A stretch of DNA of 64,000 bases. It comes from Streptomyces sp. F63 (GTDB lineage: Bacteria > Actinomycetota > Actinomycetes > Streptomycetales > Streptomycetaceae). Shown here one piece after another: positions 48,651 through 58,488 of this stretch. The DNA is taken from assembly GCF_018070345.1 (NCBI RefSeq), contig NZ_JAGPXX010000006.1:62001-126000 (forward strand). Direction: 5' to 3'. Each line of letters starts with the position of its first letter. Position 1 is the first letter of the stretch. Made by a program: the position numbers and the translations under genes. A model generated the notes under the pieces. It worked only from the letters and a program-made list of their open reading frames with translations. It made no database searches and was not told the DNA's origin.

Positions 48651-50117
48651 TCATGCGTCGAGCAGGGAGCCCATCCACTCCTCCACGGCCTCCACACTGC
48701 GGGGCAGCGCCCCGGACATCAGGTGCGCGCCGTCAGCGGTGATCACGAGGTCGTCCTCGATGCGGACCCCGATGCCGCGCAGTTCCAGGGGCAGTGTCTC
48801 GTCATCGGGTTGCAGATACAGGCCGGGCTCCACGGTGAGTACCTGCCCCTCCTCCAGGACTCCGTCCAGGTACACCTCCGCCCGGGCTTTCGCGCAGTCG
48901 TGCACGTCGAGACCGAGCATGTGCCCGCTGCTGCACAGGGTGTAGCGGCGGTACAGACCGTTGTCGCGGGCGAGCGCTTCCTCCGCGGGGACCCGCAGCA
49001 CACCCCATGCGTGCAGCCCTTCGGCGATCACGCGCATGGCCGCCATGTGGAAGTCGCGGAACCGGGCGCCCGGCCGCAGCGCCGCGATTCCGGCGTCCTG
49101 CGCGGCGAGTACCAGCTCGTACACGTCACGCTGCACACTCGAGAAGCGCCCGGACAGCGGCAGCGTCCGCGTGATGTCGGCTGTATAGAGGGTGTCGGTT
49201 TCCACTCCGGCGTCGAGCAGCAGCAACTGGTCGGGGGCCAGGGGACCGTCGTTGCGGATCCAGTGCAGGACGCAGGCGTGTGCTCCAGCCGCGGCGATCG
49301 TGTCGTAACCGGTGCCGTTGCCCTCCGCCCGGGCACAAAGGTTGAAGACCCCTTCGATCCACCGTTCACCGCGAGGATGCCGCAGGGCCCGGGGGAGAGC
49401 GCGGACCACCTCTTCGAAGCCGGTGGTGGTGTGGTCAACGGCGAGCTGCAGTTGGGAGACTTCCCAAAGATCCTTGACCAGTCGCAACTCGGCCAGGCAG
49501 GTCGCCAGTTCGGCGTCGCGGTCGTGCTCGGCGCTTCCCGGGAGACTGCGCCCGCACCGTGAGTCGAGCGAGCCGTCGACCCCCCGCACCATGCGGGTCG
49601 GGGGCTGGGCGCCGGCCAGCAGTGTCGTCAAGTCGTCCACGTGCCGGCAGGTGATGCCGGTCATGGTTGCCGCCTCCTCGAGGTCGGGCCGGCGGCCGAC
49701 CCAGAACTCGCCGTACCGGCGGTCGCGGTAGAACTCGTCTCCCACGCGTGGCGAGCGCGGACGCAGGTAGAGCACCGCCTCGTGGCCCTCGGCTCCGGCG
49801 GGCTCCAGGACCAGGACGTTTCCTGCCTGGTCCTCGCCGGTGAGGCCGGTCAGCCAGACGTAGGCACTGTGCGGACGGAAGCGGTAATCGCAGTCGTTGG
49901 AACGCACCTTGAGCACACCTGCGGGTATCAGCAGCCGCTCCCCGGGAAAGCGCGCGGACAGGCTCGTGCGTCGTCCGCCGGTGACGTTGTAGCCGGGTAC
50001 GCGGATGTCCGGTGCCAGCGGCGAGGGCGCCCATGCGGTGCTCATGAAGGCCTCCAGGGCGGGGGAGACCGCCATGTCGTGGCTGCCTGTGTTCAGGCGG
50101 GCAACAGGCACGGTCAT
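48651..50117 (-). CDS. M24 Xaa-Pro aminopeptidase
   Basis: 488 residues from ATG 50,117, preceded by AAGGAG. An N-terminal AMP-N domain (PAGVLKVRSNDCDYRFRPHS) is followed by a pita-bread fold. Metal ligands are visible: LLLDAGVETDTLYTADITRT (two Asp), GHMLGLDVHD (His), VEPGLYL (Glu) and GVRIEDDL (Glu). Such enzymes remove N-terminal residues before proline and would release amino acids from collagen peptides. No signal peptide, so it works in the cytosol after import by the divergent ABC system. Confidence 0.92.
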   Translation of the reverse strand: MTVPVARLNTGSHDMAVSPALEAFMSTAWAPSPLAPDIRVPGYNVTGGRRTSLSARFPGERLLIPAGVLKVRSNDCDYRFRPHSAYVWLTGLTGEDQAGNVLVLEPAGAEGHEAVLYLRPRSPRVGDEFYRDRRYGEFWVGRRPDLEEAATMTGITCRHVDDLTTLLAGAQPPTRMVRGVDGSLDSRCGRSLPGSAEHDRDAELATCLAELRLVKDLWEVSQLQLAVDHTTTGFEEVVRALPRALRHPRGERWIEGVFNLCARAEGNGTGYDTIAAAGAHACVLHWIRNDGPLAPDQLLLLDAGVETDTLYTADITRTLPLSGRFSSVQRDVYELVLAAQDAGIAALRPGARFRDFHMAAMRVIAEGLHAWGVLRVPAEEALARDNGLYRRYTLCSSGHMLGLDVHDCAKARAEVYLDGVLEEGQVLTVEPGLYLQPDDETLPLELRGIGVRIEDDLVITADGAHLMSGALPRSVEAVEEWMGSLLDA

Positions 50118-50248
50118 AGGATCGCTCCTTGGTTGGGAGTGTGGCCCGTAGCAGGCGAGAGGGCCGCGGAAGTCGGCATCGCCCCTGTTCACGGGCGGGG
50201 GAGAGGCGCCGGACACAGGTGCGTAACGAGCCCTTCACCCCCCTTGCC

Positions 50249-50275
50249 AGTGTAATTTTACATTACTATGTTACC
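50249..50275. promoter_or_regulatory. AT-rich operator-like element between aminopeptidase and importer operon
   Basis: GTAATTTTACATTAC (50,252-50,266) is a dyad with arms GTAAT/ATTAC, followed by TATGTTAC. It keeps ACATT of the regulon motif but the spacing differs, so binding by the same regulator is uncertain. Confidence 0.4.
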
Positions 50276-50366
50276 GGCCAGGCCTCGAGAGCAGACATCG
50301 AGGATCCGGCCCGTACTCGCCGGGCGCATTCGGGACCCACCTGGTCCATCCACAACGGAGTGGCAT

Positions 50367-52109
50367 ATGACCAAACGCATGCACGTCGCCCTGGCGGCGT
50401 CGCTCGCGACCTCCCTGGTCCTCGGCCTGGGAGCCTGTTCCACCGGCAACGACTCCGGCGGAGAAACCAGTGATGACGGACGGGGCCCCGGGGCCGCCGG
50501 TGTCATCGGCGGAACCCCGAAGAAGGGCGGCACGCTGACAGTCCTGTCCAACCAGGACTTCTCCCACCTGGACCCGGCCCGCAACTGGGTGATGCCCAAC
50601 ATGGACTTCGGCGTCCGCCTGCTGTACCGGACCCTGACCACTTTCAAGGCGGCGCCGGGCGCGGCGGGCAGCGAGATCGTCCCGGACCTGGCCACGGATC
50701 TGGGCAAGCCCTCCGAGGGGGGAAAGGTGTGGACCTTTACGTTGAAGAAAGGGCTGAAGTACGAAGACGGAAGCCCCGTCAAGGCCGAAGACATCAAATA
50801 CAACGTTGAGCGGTCCTTTTCTCCCGATCTGACCGGCGGCCCGGATTACGCCCAGCAGTACCTCGCTGACACGGAGGGGTACCAAGGACCGCTCAAGGGC
50901 AAGCACCTGAAGTCGATCGAGGTGCCGGACGACCGCACTCTCGTCTTCCGTCTCAAGCGCCCTGTCGCGGAGTTCTCCTACACCGTGACCCTGCCGACGT
51001 TCTCCCCCGTACCGGAGTCCAGGGAGAAGGGCGTGCAGTACGACCTGCGCCCGTTCTCCTCCGGGCCCTACAAGATCGCCCGCTACGACAGGGGCAAGCA
51101 GATGGTGCTGGTCCGCAACAAGCACTGGGATCCCGGCACCGACTCCGTCCGCAAGGCGTACCCGGACAAGATCGTGGTGAAGATGGGCTTCAAGGGCGGC
51201 CAGATCGACGACCGGATCATCGCCAGTCAGGGCGCGGACGCCTCAGCCGTCGAGTGGGCGGACATGCAGCCGGCGAGCGTGTCCAAGGTGCTGAGCAACA
51301 AGGAGACCAGGAAGCGGCTCACCGCGGAGCTGACCGGGTGCACGGACATGCTCCACCTCAACACCTCACGTGCTCCCTTCGACGACCCCAAGGTGCGCGA
51401 GGCCATGCAGTACGCGGTCGACAAGGACGGGCAGATGACCGCCAACGGCGGCCCGGCCCTCAACGAGGTCGCCACCGCCTACCTGCCCCCGTCGCTGACC
51501 GCCGGCAACAAGTCCGACGTGCTCCGGGTCGAGCCCGGAGGAGACCCGGCGAAGGCGAAGAAGCTGCTCGCCGCGGCCGGCAAACCGAAGGGCTTCAAGA
51601 CCACCCTCACCGTCTCCACCGGGGACAAGTCCAGGGCCGAGGCGCTGCAGGAGAGTCTGAGCCGGTCCGGGATCGAGGTCAAGATCCAGGCCGTGGACCC
51701 GTCGGTCTACTACGACACCATCGGTGACACCAAGAACGCGCCTGACATGGCCATCAGCGGCTGGTGCCCCGACTACCCCTCCGGTTCCACGTTCCTGCCG
51801 TTCATCTTCGACGGACGGACCATCAAGGAGAAGGGCAACCAGGGCAACTACGCCCAGTTCCGCGACGAAGAGGTCATGAAGCGGATGGACGAGATCGCCG
51901 ACATGGGGGACCCCACCGAGGCCAACAAGGCCTGGATCGAGCTGGACGCCCAGATCATGGCCAAGTCACCGTCCGTCCCCCTGCTCTGGGAGCGCAAGCC
52001 CCTTCTGGCCGGCAGCAACGTCGCCGGCGCTTTCGGACACCCGATGTGGACCGGTCAGTTCGACTACGCGGTGATCGGCCTCAAGAACCCTGACAAGAGC
52101 CAGGGCTGA
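50367..52109 (+). CDS. Oligopeptide/dipeptide ABC transporter substrate-binding lipoprotein
   Basis: 580 residues from ATG 50,367, preceded by GGAG. Lipobox LGLGAC. SBP family 5 features: GGTLTVLSNQDFSHLDPARN, FTLKKGLKYEDGSPVKAEDIKY and LAGSNVAGAFGHP. Exposed on the membrane, it would capture collagen-derived peptides. First gene of a five-gene importer operon, divergent from the Xaa-Pro aminopeptidase. Confidence 0.93.
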   Translation: MTKRMHVALAASLATSLVLGLGACSTGNDSGGETSDDGRGPGAAGVIGGTPKKGGTLTVLSNQDFSHLDPARNWVMPNMDFGVRLLYRTLTTFKAAPGAAGSEIVPDLATDLGKPSEGGKVWTFTLKKGLKYEDGSPVKAEDIKYNVERSFSPDLTGGPDYAQQYLADTEGYQGPLKGKHLKSIEVPDDRTLVFRLKRPVAEFSYTVTLPTFSPVPESREKGVQYDLRPFSSGPYKIARYDRGKQMVLVRNKHWDPGTDSVRKAYPDKIVVKMGFKGGQIDDRIIASQGADASAVEWADMQPASVSKVLSNKETRKRLTAELTGCTDMLHLNTSRAPFDDPKVREAMQYAVDKDGQMTANGGPALNEVATAYLPPSLTAGNKSDVLRVEPGGDPAKAKKLLAAAGKPKGFKTTLTVSTGDKSRAEALQESLSRSGIEVKIQAVDPSVYYDTIGDTKNAPDMAISGWCPDYPSGSTFLPFIFDGRTIKEKGNQGNYAQFRDEEVMKRMDEIADMGDPTEANKAWIELDAQIMAKSPSVPLLWERKPLLAGSNVAGAFGHPMWTGQFDYAVIGLKNPDKSQG

Positions 52110-52123
52110 GGAGCCGCACTGCC

Positions 52124-53125
52124 ATGACCAGCCCGCTGAAGACCGCCCGGCGCCTCGCCGGGCGGTCCCCAGCCCCGGCCCACGAGGGTTCGGGTGCGTT
52201 CGGCACTCCCGAGGCGCCCGAACCCGCCGGCCGGGCTCCCTGGCGCGCCGCGTGGATCGCGGTACGACGTGACCGCGGCGCACTGCTCGCCCTCGGTGTC
52301 GTCGTCCTCTTCGCCCTGATGGCCGCCGCCGCACCGCTGATCAGCGCGCTCGGCGGCTGGTCTCCGACCGAGTTCGACAAGCACGCCATCGACCCCTACC
52401 TCGGAGGGCTGCCCAAGGGCTCGTTCGGCGGGATCGGCGCCGACCACTGGCTCGGAGTGGAACCCGTCACCGGGCGGGACCTCTTCGCCCGCGTCGTGTA
52501 CGGCGCGCAGGTCTCTCTGCTGATCGCCTTCACCGCCACCGCCATCGTGGTCGTGGCCGGTACCGCGGCGGGCATTGCGGCCGGCTACTTCGGGGGCCGG
52601 GTGGACACGGTGCTCAGTCGGCTGATGGACCTCACCATGTCCTTCCCCTCGCTCATTTTCATGATCGCGATGATGTCGGTGGCCCAGGACGTCAACCGTG
52701 TCCTGCTCATGACGGTGGTCATCGGGATCTTCGGCTGGCCGGGCATTGCCCGCGTGGTGCGCGGGGAGACGCTGTCCTTGAAGCACCGCGAGTACGTCGA
52801 GGCGGCCCGTGTGAGCGGATCGGGTTCCTGGCGAATCCTCACCCAGGAGATCCTGCCCAATGTCTCGGGCCCCATCATCGCCTACACCACGCTTCTCATC
52901 CCCGGCATGATCAGCACTGAGGCGGCGCTCAGCTTCCTCGGCGTCGGGGTGCGGCCTCCGACCGCCTCCTGGGGGCAGATGATCTCCGAGGCTGTCGCCT
53001 TCTACGAAACCGATCCGATGTACTTCATCATCCCCAGCGCCTTCCTCTTCCTGGCCGTGCTCGCGTTCACCATTCTCGGTGACACGCTGCGGGACATCCT
53101 CGATCCTCACGGAGACCGTGCGTGA
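52124..53125 (+). CDS. Peptide ABC transporter permease (DppC/OppC type)
   Basis: 333 residues. About six TM helices with an N-terminal cytosolic extension of about 45 residues. It has the DppC-typical LGVEPVTGRDLFARVVYGAQVSLLIAF in overlapping parts and the ATPase-contact loop EYVEAARVSGSG. Its stop overlaps the next gene by 4 bp. The C-type permease precedes the B-type, the reverse of the common order. Confidence 0.93.
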   Translation: MTSPLKTARRLAGRSPAPAHEGSGAFGTPEAPEPAGRAPWRAAWIAVRRDRGALLALGVVVLFALMAAAAPLISALGGWSPTEFDKHAIDPYLGGLPKGSFGGIGADHWLGVEPVTGRDLFARVVYGAQVSLLIAFTATAIVVVAGTAAGIAAGYFGGRVDTVLSRLMDLTMSFPSLIFMIAMMSVAQDVNRVLLMTVVIGIFGWPGIARVVRGETLSLKHREYVEAARVSGSGSWRILTQEILPNVSGPIIAYTTLLIPGMISTEAALSFLGVGVRPPTASWGQMISEAVAFYETDPMYFIIPSAFLFLAVLAFTILGDTLRDILDPHGDRA

Positions 53126-54108
53126 TCATCTACCTCGCCCGCAGACTGGCCGGCGTCACCGGGGTTCTCCTGGCCATCTGCGCCATCACCTTCACCATCT
53201 TCTACCTGTTGCCTGCCGATCCCGCCGCTGCCGCCTGCGGCAAGACCTGCAGTCCCGAACGCCTCGCCGAAGTACGCCACTTCATGGGACTGGACCAGCC
53301 CGTCTGGCGGCAGTTCGCCGACTACCTGGTCGGGATCTTCGCCGGACGCGAGCTGGGCACCGAGCCGCACACGCTGAGCTGCGGCTTCCCCTGCCTTGGC
53401 TACTCCTACGAGAACTCCCTGCCCGTGTGGGAGTTGCTCACCGACCGGCTGCCCGTCTCCGCGTCGCTGGCCTTCGGCGCCGCGCTGATGTGGCTGGTGC
53501 TCGGCCTGGGCGCCGGAATCACCGCGGCCCTCCGCAAGGGGACGACGACCGACCGGACCCTGATGATCGGTGCCGTGGCCACCGCTTCCCTCCCGGTCTA
53601 CTTCACCGCGGTCATGCTCCTCTACGGAGTGGTGCGCGTCGCGGGCCTGTTGCCCTACCCCGAATACGTGCCGCTCACCGCGGAACCGGCTGCCTGGGCC
53701 ACCAACCTGCTGCTGCCCTGGAGCGCACTCGCAATCCTCTACGCGGCGATGTACGCCAGGCAGAGCCGCAGCTCCATGATCGAAGCCATGGCGCAGCCCT
53801 ACATCCGCACCGCCCGCGCCAAGGGAATGCCCGAACCGACCGTCATCGTCAAGCACGGACTGCGCGCCGGGCTGACGCCGGTGCTCACGATCTTCGGCAT
53901 GGATCTGGGCGGCCTGCTCGCCGGTGCCGTCATCACCGAGAGCATCTTCGGCATACCCGGCGTCGGCAGACTCTTCTTCGACGCACTCCAGCGATCCGAC
54001 CAGCCGGTCATCCTCGGTGTCACGCTGCTCGCCGCCTTCTTCATCGTGGCCGCGAACCTCATCGTCGACATCCTCTACGCGTTCATCGACCCCAGGGTGA
54101 GGTACTGA
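53122..54108 (+). CDS. Peptide ABC transporter permease (DppB/OppB type)
   Basis: 328 residues, GTG start overlapping the preceding stop (GTGA). N-terminal TM helix [20 protein letters not shown], a loop with [10 protein letters not shown], about six TM helices and the coupling motif [11 protein letters not shown]. It ends with [10 protein letters not shown] as in DppB. Confidence 0.93.
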   Translation: MIIYLARRLAGVTGVLLAICAITFTIFYLLPADPAAAACGKTCSPERLAEVRHFMGLDQPVWRQFADYLVGIFAGRELGTEPHTLSCGFPCLGYSYENSLPVWELLTDRLPVSASLAFGAALMWLVLGLGAGITAALRKGTTTDRTLMIGAVATASLPVYFTAVMLLYGVVRVAGLLPYPEYVPLTAEPAAWATNLLLPWSALAILYAAMYARQSRSSMIEAMAQPYIRTARAKGMPEPTVIVKHGLRAGLTPVLTIFGMDLGGLLAGAVITESIFGIPGVGRLFFDALQRSDQPVILGVTLLAAFFIVAANLIVDILYAFIDPRVRY

Positions 54109-54110
54109 TC

Positions 54111-55211
54111 ATGGGCACCCGTCCTCCGGCCGGCTCGGGCGGGCCACTGCTGCGAGTCCGCGACCTGCACGTCACCTTCCCCGTTTCCGGCAGGCACGTC
54201 AGGGCCGTTACCGGCATCGACTTCACGGTCGAGGCCGGCCGCACGCTCGGCATCGTCGGCGAATCCGGTTCGGGGAAGTCCGTCACATCCCTCGCCGTCA
54301 TGGGCCTGCACCGCACCGCGGAAGTCAGCGGCTCCATCAGCCTGTCCGGAAGTGAGCTGACCACCCTCCCCGACCGCGAACTCGCCAAGCTGCGCGGCCG
54401 TCGGATGGCGATGATCTTCCAGGACCCGCTGTCGAGCCTCCACCCCTACTACACCGTCGGCGAGCAGATCGCCGAGGCCTACCGGGTGCACTTCAAGGCA
54501 AGTCGGCGCGTCGCACACCGCCGTGCCGTGGAGATGCTGGGCGAGGTGGGCATACCGCGTCCCAGCCAGCGCGTGTCCGACTACCCCCACCAGTTCTCGG
54601 GCGGGATGCGCCAGCGCGTCATGATCGCCATGGCGCTCGCCTGCGAACCCGAACTGCTCATCGCGGACGAGCCCACCACGGCCCTGGACGTCACCGTCCA
54701 GGCGCAGATCCTCGAACTCATCGCGCGGATCCAGGCCGAACGCGGCCTCGGGGTCGTGCTGATCACCCATGACCTCGGAGTCGTCGCGCGGGTGGCCCAC
54801 GAAGTGCTGGTCATGTACGCCGGTCGAGGGGCCGAGCAGGCGAGCGCGGACGTCCTCTTCGCCGAACCGGCCCACCCCTACACGCGCGGCCTGCTCAACT
54901 CGCTGCCCCGCCTCGATGACGCCGATGACGCGCCGCTGCGCGCCATCCCGGGAAGCCCGCCCTCCCTGCTCGAACCGGCAGCTGGATGCGCCTTCGAGCC
55001 CCGCTGCTCCCGCGCCGCCGGCGCGGCCCCGCGGGTCCGGCAGCTGTGCACGAGCGGCCGGCCGGATTTCGCTCCGCTGCGGGACGGGCATCTCGTCGCC
55101 TGCCATCTCCCGCTCGTGGCCGGCGAGCGCGTCGGCCCCGGGCACGGCCCCGACCATCCGGACGGCCCGCAAGCGTCGTCCTGGGAGAGAGAATCCCATG
55201 ACTCCTGCTGA
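54111..55211 (+). CDS. Peptide ABC transporter ATPase (DppD type)
   Basis: 366 residues. Walker A GESGSGKS, signature [12 protein letters not shown], Walker [13 protein letters not shown] and H-loop THD. C-terminal oligopeptide/dipeptide domain with the GCAFEPRC cysteine region. Starts 2 bp after the permease stop. Confidence 0.94.
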   Translation: MGTRPPAGSGGPLLRVRDLHVTFPVSGRHVRAVTGIDFTVEAGRTLGIVGESGSGKSVTSLAVMGLHRTAEVSGSISLSGSELTTLPDRELAKLRGRRMAMIFQDPLSSLHPYYTVGEQIAEAYRVHFKASRRVAHRRAVEMLGEVGIPRPSQRVSDYPHQFSGGMRQRVMIAMALACEPELLIADEPTTALDVTVQAQILELIARIQAERGLGVVLITHDLGVVARVAHEVLVMYAGRGAEQASADVLFAEPAHPYTRGLLNSLPRLDDADDAPLRAIPGSPPSLLEPAAGCAFEPRCSRAAGAAPRVRQLCTSGRPDFAPLRDGHLVACHLPLVAGERVGPGHGPDHPDGPQASSWERESHDSC

Positions 55212-56241
55212 CAGCCGGACCACCGCCGATCGTGTCCGCGCCGAGACGGCGGACAGGGCAGCCGCTCTCCTGTCCGTACGGCAGCTGGTCAAGACATTCC
55301 CCGGACGGCGCACCCGGACCGGCCGGGCGACCCCGCCGGTGCGCGCGGTGGACGGAGTCGGCTTCGACGTGCGGGCAGGCGAAACCCTGGGACTGGTCGG
55401 TGAGTCCGGCTGCGGAAAGTCCACAACAGGCCGCATGCTGGTGCGCTTGCTGGAGCCCACCGGTGGATCGGTTGCTTTCGACGGGGTGGACATCAGCCAC
55501 CTCGGCCAGCGCGCGATGCGGCCGTTGCGCCGTTCTCTTCAGATGGTCTTCCAGGATCCGCACTCCTCCCTCAACCCGCGGCAGAGGATCTCCCGGATCA
55601 TCGCCGACCCCATGCTGGTACAGGGCATCGACGCAGGTGCCGCCCGCCGGCGTGCTGCCGAACTCATGGAACAGGTCGGACTCATCCCCGAGCACCTCGA
55701 CCGTTACCCGCATGAATTCTCCGGCGGCCAGGCCCAGCGCATCGGTATCGCGCGGGCCTTGGCGACACAACCACGACTGATCGTCGCCGACGAGCCGGTA
55801 TCCGCTCTCGACGTCTCCGTTCAGGCGCAGATCGTCAACCTGTTGGAGCGTCTACAGCAGGAGATGGGACTCGCCTACGTCTTCATCGCGCACGATCTGT
55901 CCGTGGTGAAACGCGTGTGCGACCGGGTCGCGGTGATGTACCTGGGGCGCATCGTCGAGATCGGCGACCGTGACGAGGTTTACACCGCGCCCGCTCACCC
56001 CTACACCCGGGCCCTGCTGTCGGCGGTTCCCGTGCCCGACCCCGTCGTGGAACGGACCCGGGAACGCATCGTCCTGCAGGGGGATCCCCCCAGCCCCGCC
56101 GAGCCGCCGAGCGGATGTACGTTCCATCCGCGTTGCAGCAAAGCTCAGGAGATCTGCCGCACCGACCAGCCGCTGTTGAGGATCACGGGCCCGGGGGAAC
56201 GGGAGGTGGCGTGCCACTTCCCGGAGACGGAAAGCGCCTGA
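55198..56241 (+). CDS. Peptide ABC transporter ATPase (DppF type)
   Basis: 347 residues, overlapping the DppD-type gene by 14 bp; GGAGAG precedes the ATG. Walker [10 protein letters not shown], signature [15 protein letters not shown], Walker [14 protein letters not shown]-terminal [15 protein letters not shown]. Pairs with the preceding ATPase. Confidence 0.94.
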   Translation: MTPADSRTTADRVRAETADRAAALLSVRQLVKTFPGRRTRTGRATPPVRAVDGVGFDVRAGETLGLVGESGCGKSTTGRMLVRLLEPTGGSVAFDGVDISHLGQRAMRPLRRSLQMVFQDPHSSLNPRQRISRIIADPMLVQGIDAGAARRRAAELMEQVGLIPEHLDRYPHEFSGGQAQRIGIARALATQPRLIVADEPVSALDVSVQAQIVNLLERLQQEMGLAYVFIAHDLSVVKRVCDRVAVMYLGRIVEIGDRDEVYTAPAHPYTRALLSAVPVPDPVVERTRERIVLQGDPPSPAEPPSGCTFHPRCSKAQEICRTDQPLLRITGPGEREVACHFPETESA

Positions 56242-56741
56242 CCGGATCTCGGGATGCGTCCTCCGCGCCCGTCCGGAGATGCCCCGCTCGTGAACTCAGC
56301 GAAAAGGAACAGGTCCTGAGAACCGATCTCCTCGACTCCGCTCATCTCTTGCCGCATTCGCCCGAAGCCCCTGGGCTGGCGCGATGGCGGGTACGGTCGG
56401 CTCTGGAGGGAGCCGATGCCGGCTCCGAATGCCTGGACAGTGCGCTCCTGGTTGTCTCGGAACTCGTCACCAACGCCGTGCGACATGCCCGCCCACCCGT
56501 CACGCTGCGGTTGTCCTGGGTCCGGAATCGTCCCCGGGGACCCGTGTTACGCATCGAAGTCACCGATGCCGGGCCCGAGTGGGGAACCCGCACGGACAGC
56601 GCAGGTCCCCGTCCGGAAGAGAGCGGGCGCGGCAAGGAGCTCATCGCCGCGTTGTCCGTCAGGCAGGGAAGTCGGGCGGTCGCCGACGGTATGGCCCGGT
56701 GGGCGGAGGTGGAGGCTCCTGGGGGCGACGGTGCCCGGTGA
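56211..56741 (+). CDS. HATPase_c anti-sigma-factor-like serine kinase (RsbW-like)
   Basis: 176 residues if GTG 56,211 (preceded by GGGAGG) is used, which overlaps the importer ATPase gene by 31 bp; the start is uncertain. The GHKL nucleotide-binding motifs are visible: LVVSELVTNAVRHA (N box), VLRIEVTDAGPEW (G1) and ESGRGKELIAAL (G2). Such small ATPases in Streptomyces regulate sigma factors or act as stand-alone kinases. Its location at the end of a peptide importer operon may be chance. Confidence 0.8.
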   Translation: MPLPGDGKRLTGSRDASSAPVRRCPARELSEKEQVLRTDLLDSAHLLPHSPEAPGLARWRVRSALEGADAGSECLDSALLVVSELVTNAVRHARPPVTLRLSWVRNRPRGPVLRIEVTDAGPEWGTRTDSAGPRPEESGRGKELIAALSVRQGSRAVADGMARWAEVEAPGGDGAR

Positions 56742-57249
56742 GCGGAGGAGGACGAGCACCGCCCGGCGTCGCAGCCGGTCATTCTCACAGGCACGCTCCG
56801 CGTATCCCCTCGGCGCCTGCCACCCGTAGCGGTGCCCTGGGCGACCGCGGTATCCGTGCGGCGGTGAGGCCTACGCGCCCGTCGGCACGCTGCGGTTGGC
56901 ACGCCGGGCCGGCGAGGCTGAAGGGCTTGCCCACGTGGTGCGGGGCGCGCCGCATGGCTTCGAGGGCTGCCGCGGTGTGACCGGTGCGTGGTCGGGCCTC
57001 CCCGAAGGGGCTGGCGCGGCGGTACGGAGCCGCTGCCTCCACGGTGTTGTCCCGTGACGACTCGGCGCGACACGGGCAGGCCGCACCAGCGCCCTGAGCG
57101 TCCTCCCGCTGGGCAGCGGAAGCACTCCAGCGAGAGGGGTTGCAATGTGAAATGTCATACGCCATATTGCTCTTGGCCCTTACGGCACTCATCTCAGAGG
57201 CACCAGACCGATCTGCACGTCAGCCGTCCGCTCCCACCGGAGGTGCTCG
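56742..57249. other. Intergenic region upstream of the secreted S1 protease
   Basis: 508 bp with no convincing gene. The only marked element is the operator-like dyad at 57,141-57,159. Confidence 0.6.
57141..57159. promoter_or_regulatory. 19-bp operator-like dyad upstream of the S1 protease
   Basis: TGCAATGTGAAATGTCATA; the reverse strand ends CACATTGCA. Its left arm TGCAATGT equals that at 38,382 and both are followed by N3-ATGT. It lies 91 bp before the protease start. Confidence 0.65.
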
Positions 57250-58488
57250 ATGAAAGTCAGCTCGTTACGGACCTGGTCCCGCATCACCTGGCCGGCCGTC
57301 GCCGCGCTTGCCGCAGCGTTCACCCTCACGGGACCGGCGTCCGCCGGGGCCCCCGGGCAGGCCGACCCGAAACTCGGAAACCAGCAGAAGGCGGCAGCCG
57401 CTCAACTGGCCAAGGACTACGGGGTCTCAGCCCAAGAGGCCCAGCGCCGCATACAGCGCCAGGACCGCCTGACCGACCTGGCGACCGATGTGCGCAAGGC
57501 CCTGGGGTCACGATTCGGCGGTGCGTGGATCGACCACGACAACGGTGGCCGCCTCACCGTTGCCGTGACGCAGCGGGCCACCACGTCCAAGGTTCACGCC
57601 ACCGCGTCCAAGGCCGGGGCACGGGAGACGAGAACGGTCGTCGTCAGGCACAGTCTGCGTGAACTCACGCAGATGTCCGACGTGCTCGCCCGTCGGATCG
57701 CCAAGGCGAACAAGGGCGCCGCGAACGGGCTGCAGGCCGCGGTCGTCACAGAGGACAACGCGCTGCGTCTCGACGTGCCGCGCGGCAAGAAGCTCACAGC
57801 CGATCAGCACAAGGTCGTGAAGTGGGCCAAGCAGAGGTTCGGCGGCTCCCTGCGCGTGGACACCTACGCACACGCCTCCGAACCGCTGTACTGCGGAGGC
57901 CAGTATTCGTGTGATCCCCCGCTGCGTTCGGGCGTGGCCATCTACGGCAGCAACATCCGCTGCACCAGCGCCTTCTCGGTCTACGACAGCTACGCCTACT
58001 ACATGCTGACCGCGGGGCACTGCGCCGAGGGCAGTTCGTACTGGCAGATCCCGACTTACAGTTACGGCTACCAGGGCGTGGGCAGTGCCGTCGACTACAC
58101 CTTCGGGTACTACGGCGACTCCGCCATCGTGCGGGTTGACGACGCGGGCTTCTGGCAGCCGCGTGGCTGGGTCTACCCCTCGACGTCAATCCGCGACTGG
58201 GGCTACGACTACGTCGGCCAGTACGTGTGCAAGCAGGGGTCGACGACCGGCTACACCTGCGGGCAGGTCACCGACACCCACGCCACCGTCTCCTACCCGA
58301 ACCGGACGCTCACCGGGATGACGTGGAGCACGGCGTGCGTGGCCGCCGGGGACAGCGGGAGTGGGGTCTACTACGGTTCCACCGCCTACGGCATTCTCAG
58401 CGGCGGCCCCTCCAGCGGCTGCGGCATGATCCATGAGCCGGTCAGCCGGGCCCTCTCGCAGCTGGGAGTCACCCTGCTCTCCGGCTGA
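57250..58488 (+). CDS. Secreted streptogrisin-type S1 serine protease
   Basis: 412 residues. Signal peptide (about 1-33, ending GPASAGA), a pro-region of about 170 residues of the alpha-lytic protease type (FGGAWIDHDNGGRLTVAVT), then a chymotrypsin-fold protease. Triad: His257 in LTAGHC, Asp290 in YGDSAIV and Ser369 in AAGDSGSG. Six cysteines in the mature part allow disulfides. It would help degrade collagen or gelatin peptides outside the cell, and the upstream operator-like dyad supports inclusion in that regulon. Confidence 0.93.
   Translation: MKVSSLRTWSRITWPAVAALAAAFTLTGPASAGAPGQADPKLGNQQKAAAAQLAKDYGVSAQEAQRRIQRQDRLTDLATDVRKALGSRFGGAWIDHDNGGRLTVAVTQRATTSKVHATASKAGARETRTVVVRHSLRELTQMSDVLARRIAKANKGAANGLQAAVVTEDNALRLDVPRGKKLTADQHKVVKWAKQRFGGSLRVDTYAHASEPLYCGGQYSCDPPLRSGVAIYGSNIRCTSAFSVYDSYAYYMLTAGHCAEGSSYWQIPTYSYGYQGVGSAVDYTFGYYGDSAIVRVDDAGFWQPRGWVYPSTSIRDWGYDYVGQYVCKQGSTTGYTCGQVTDTHATVSYPNRTLTGMTWSTACVAAGDSGSGVYYGSTAYGILSGGPSSGCGMIHEPVSRALSQLGVTLLSG

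Noticed and set aside
53079..54110. Upstream extension of the DppD-type ATPase frame
   Set aside because: It overlaps the DppB-type permease in another phase; the ATPase starts at 54,111 just after the permease stop.
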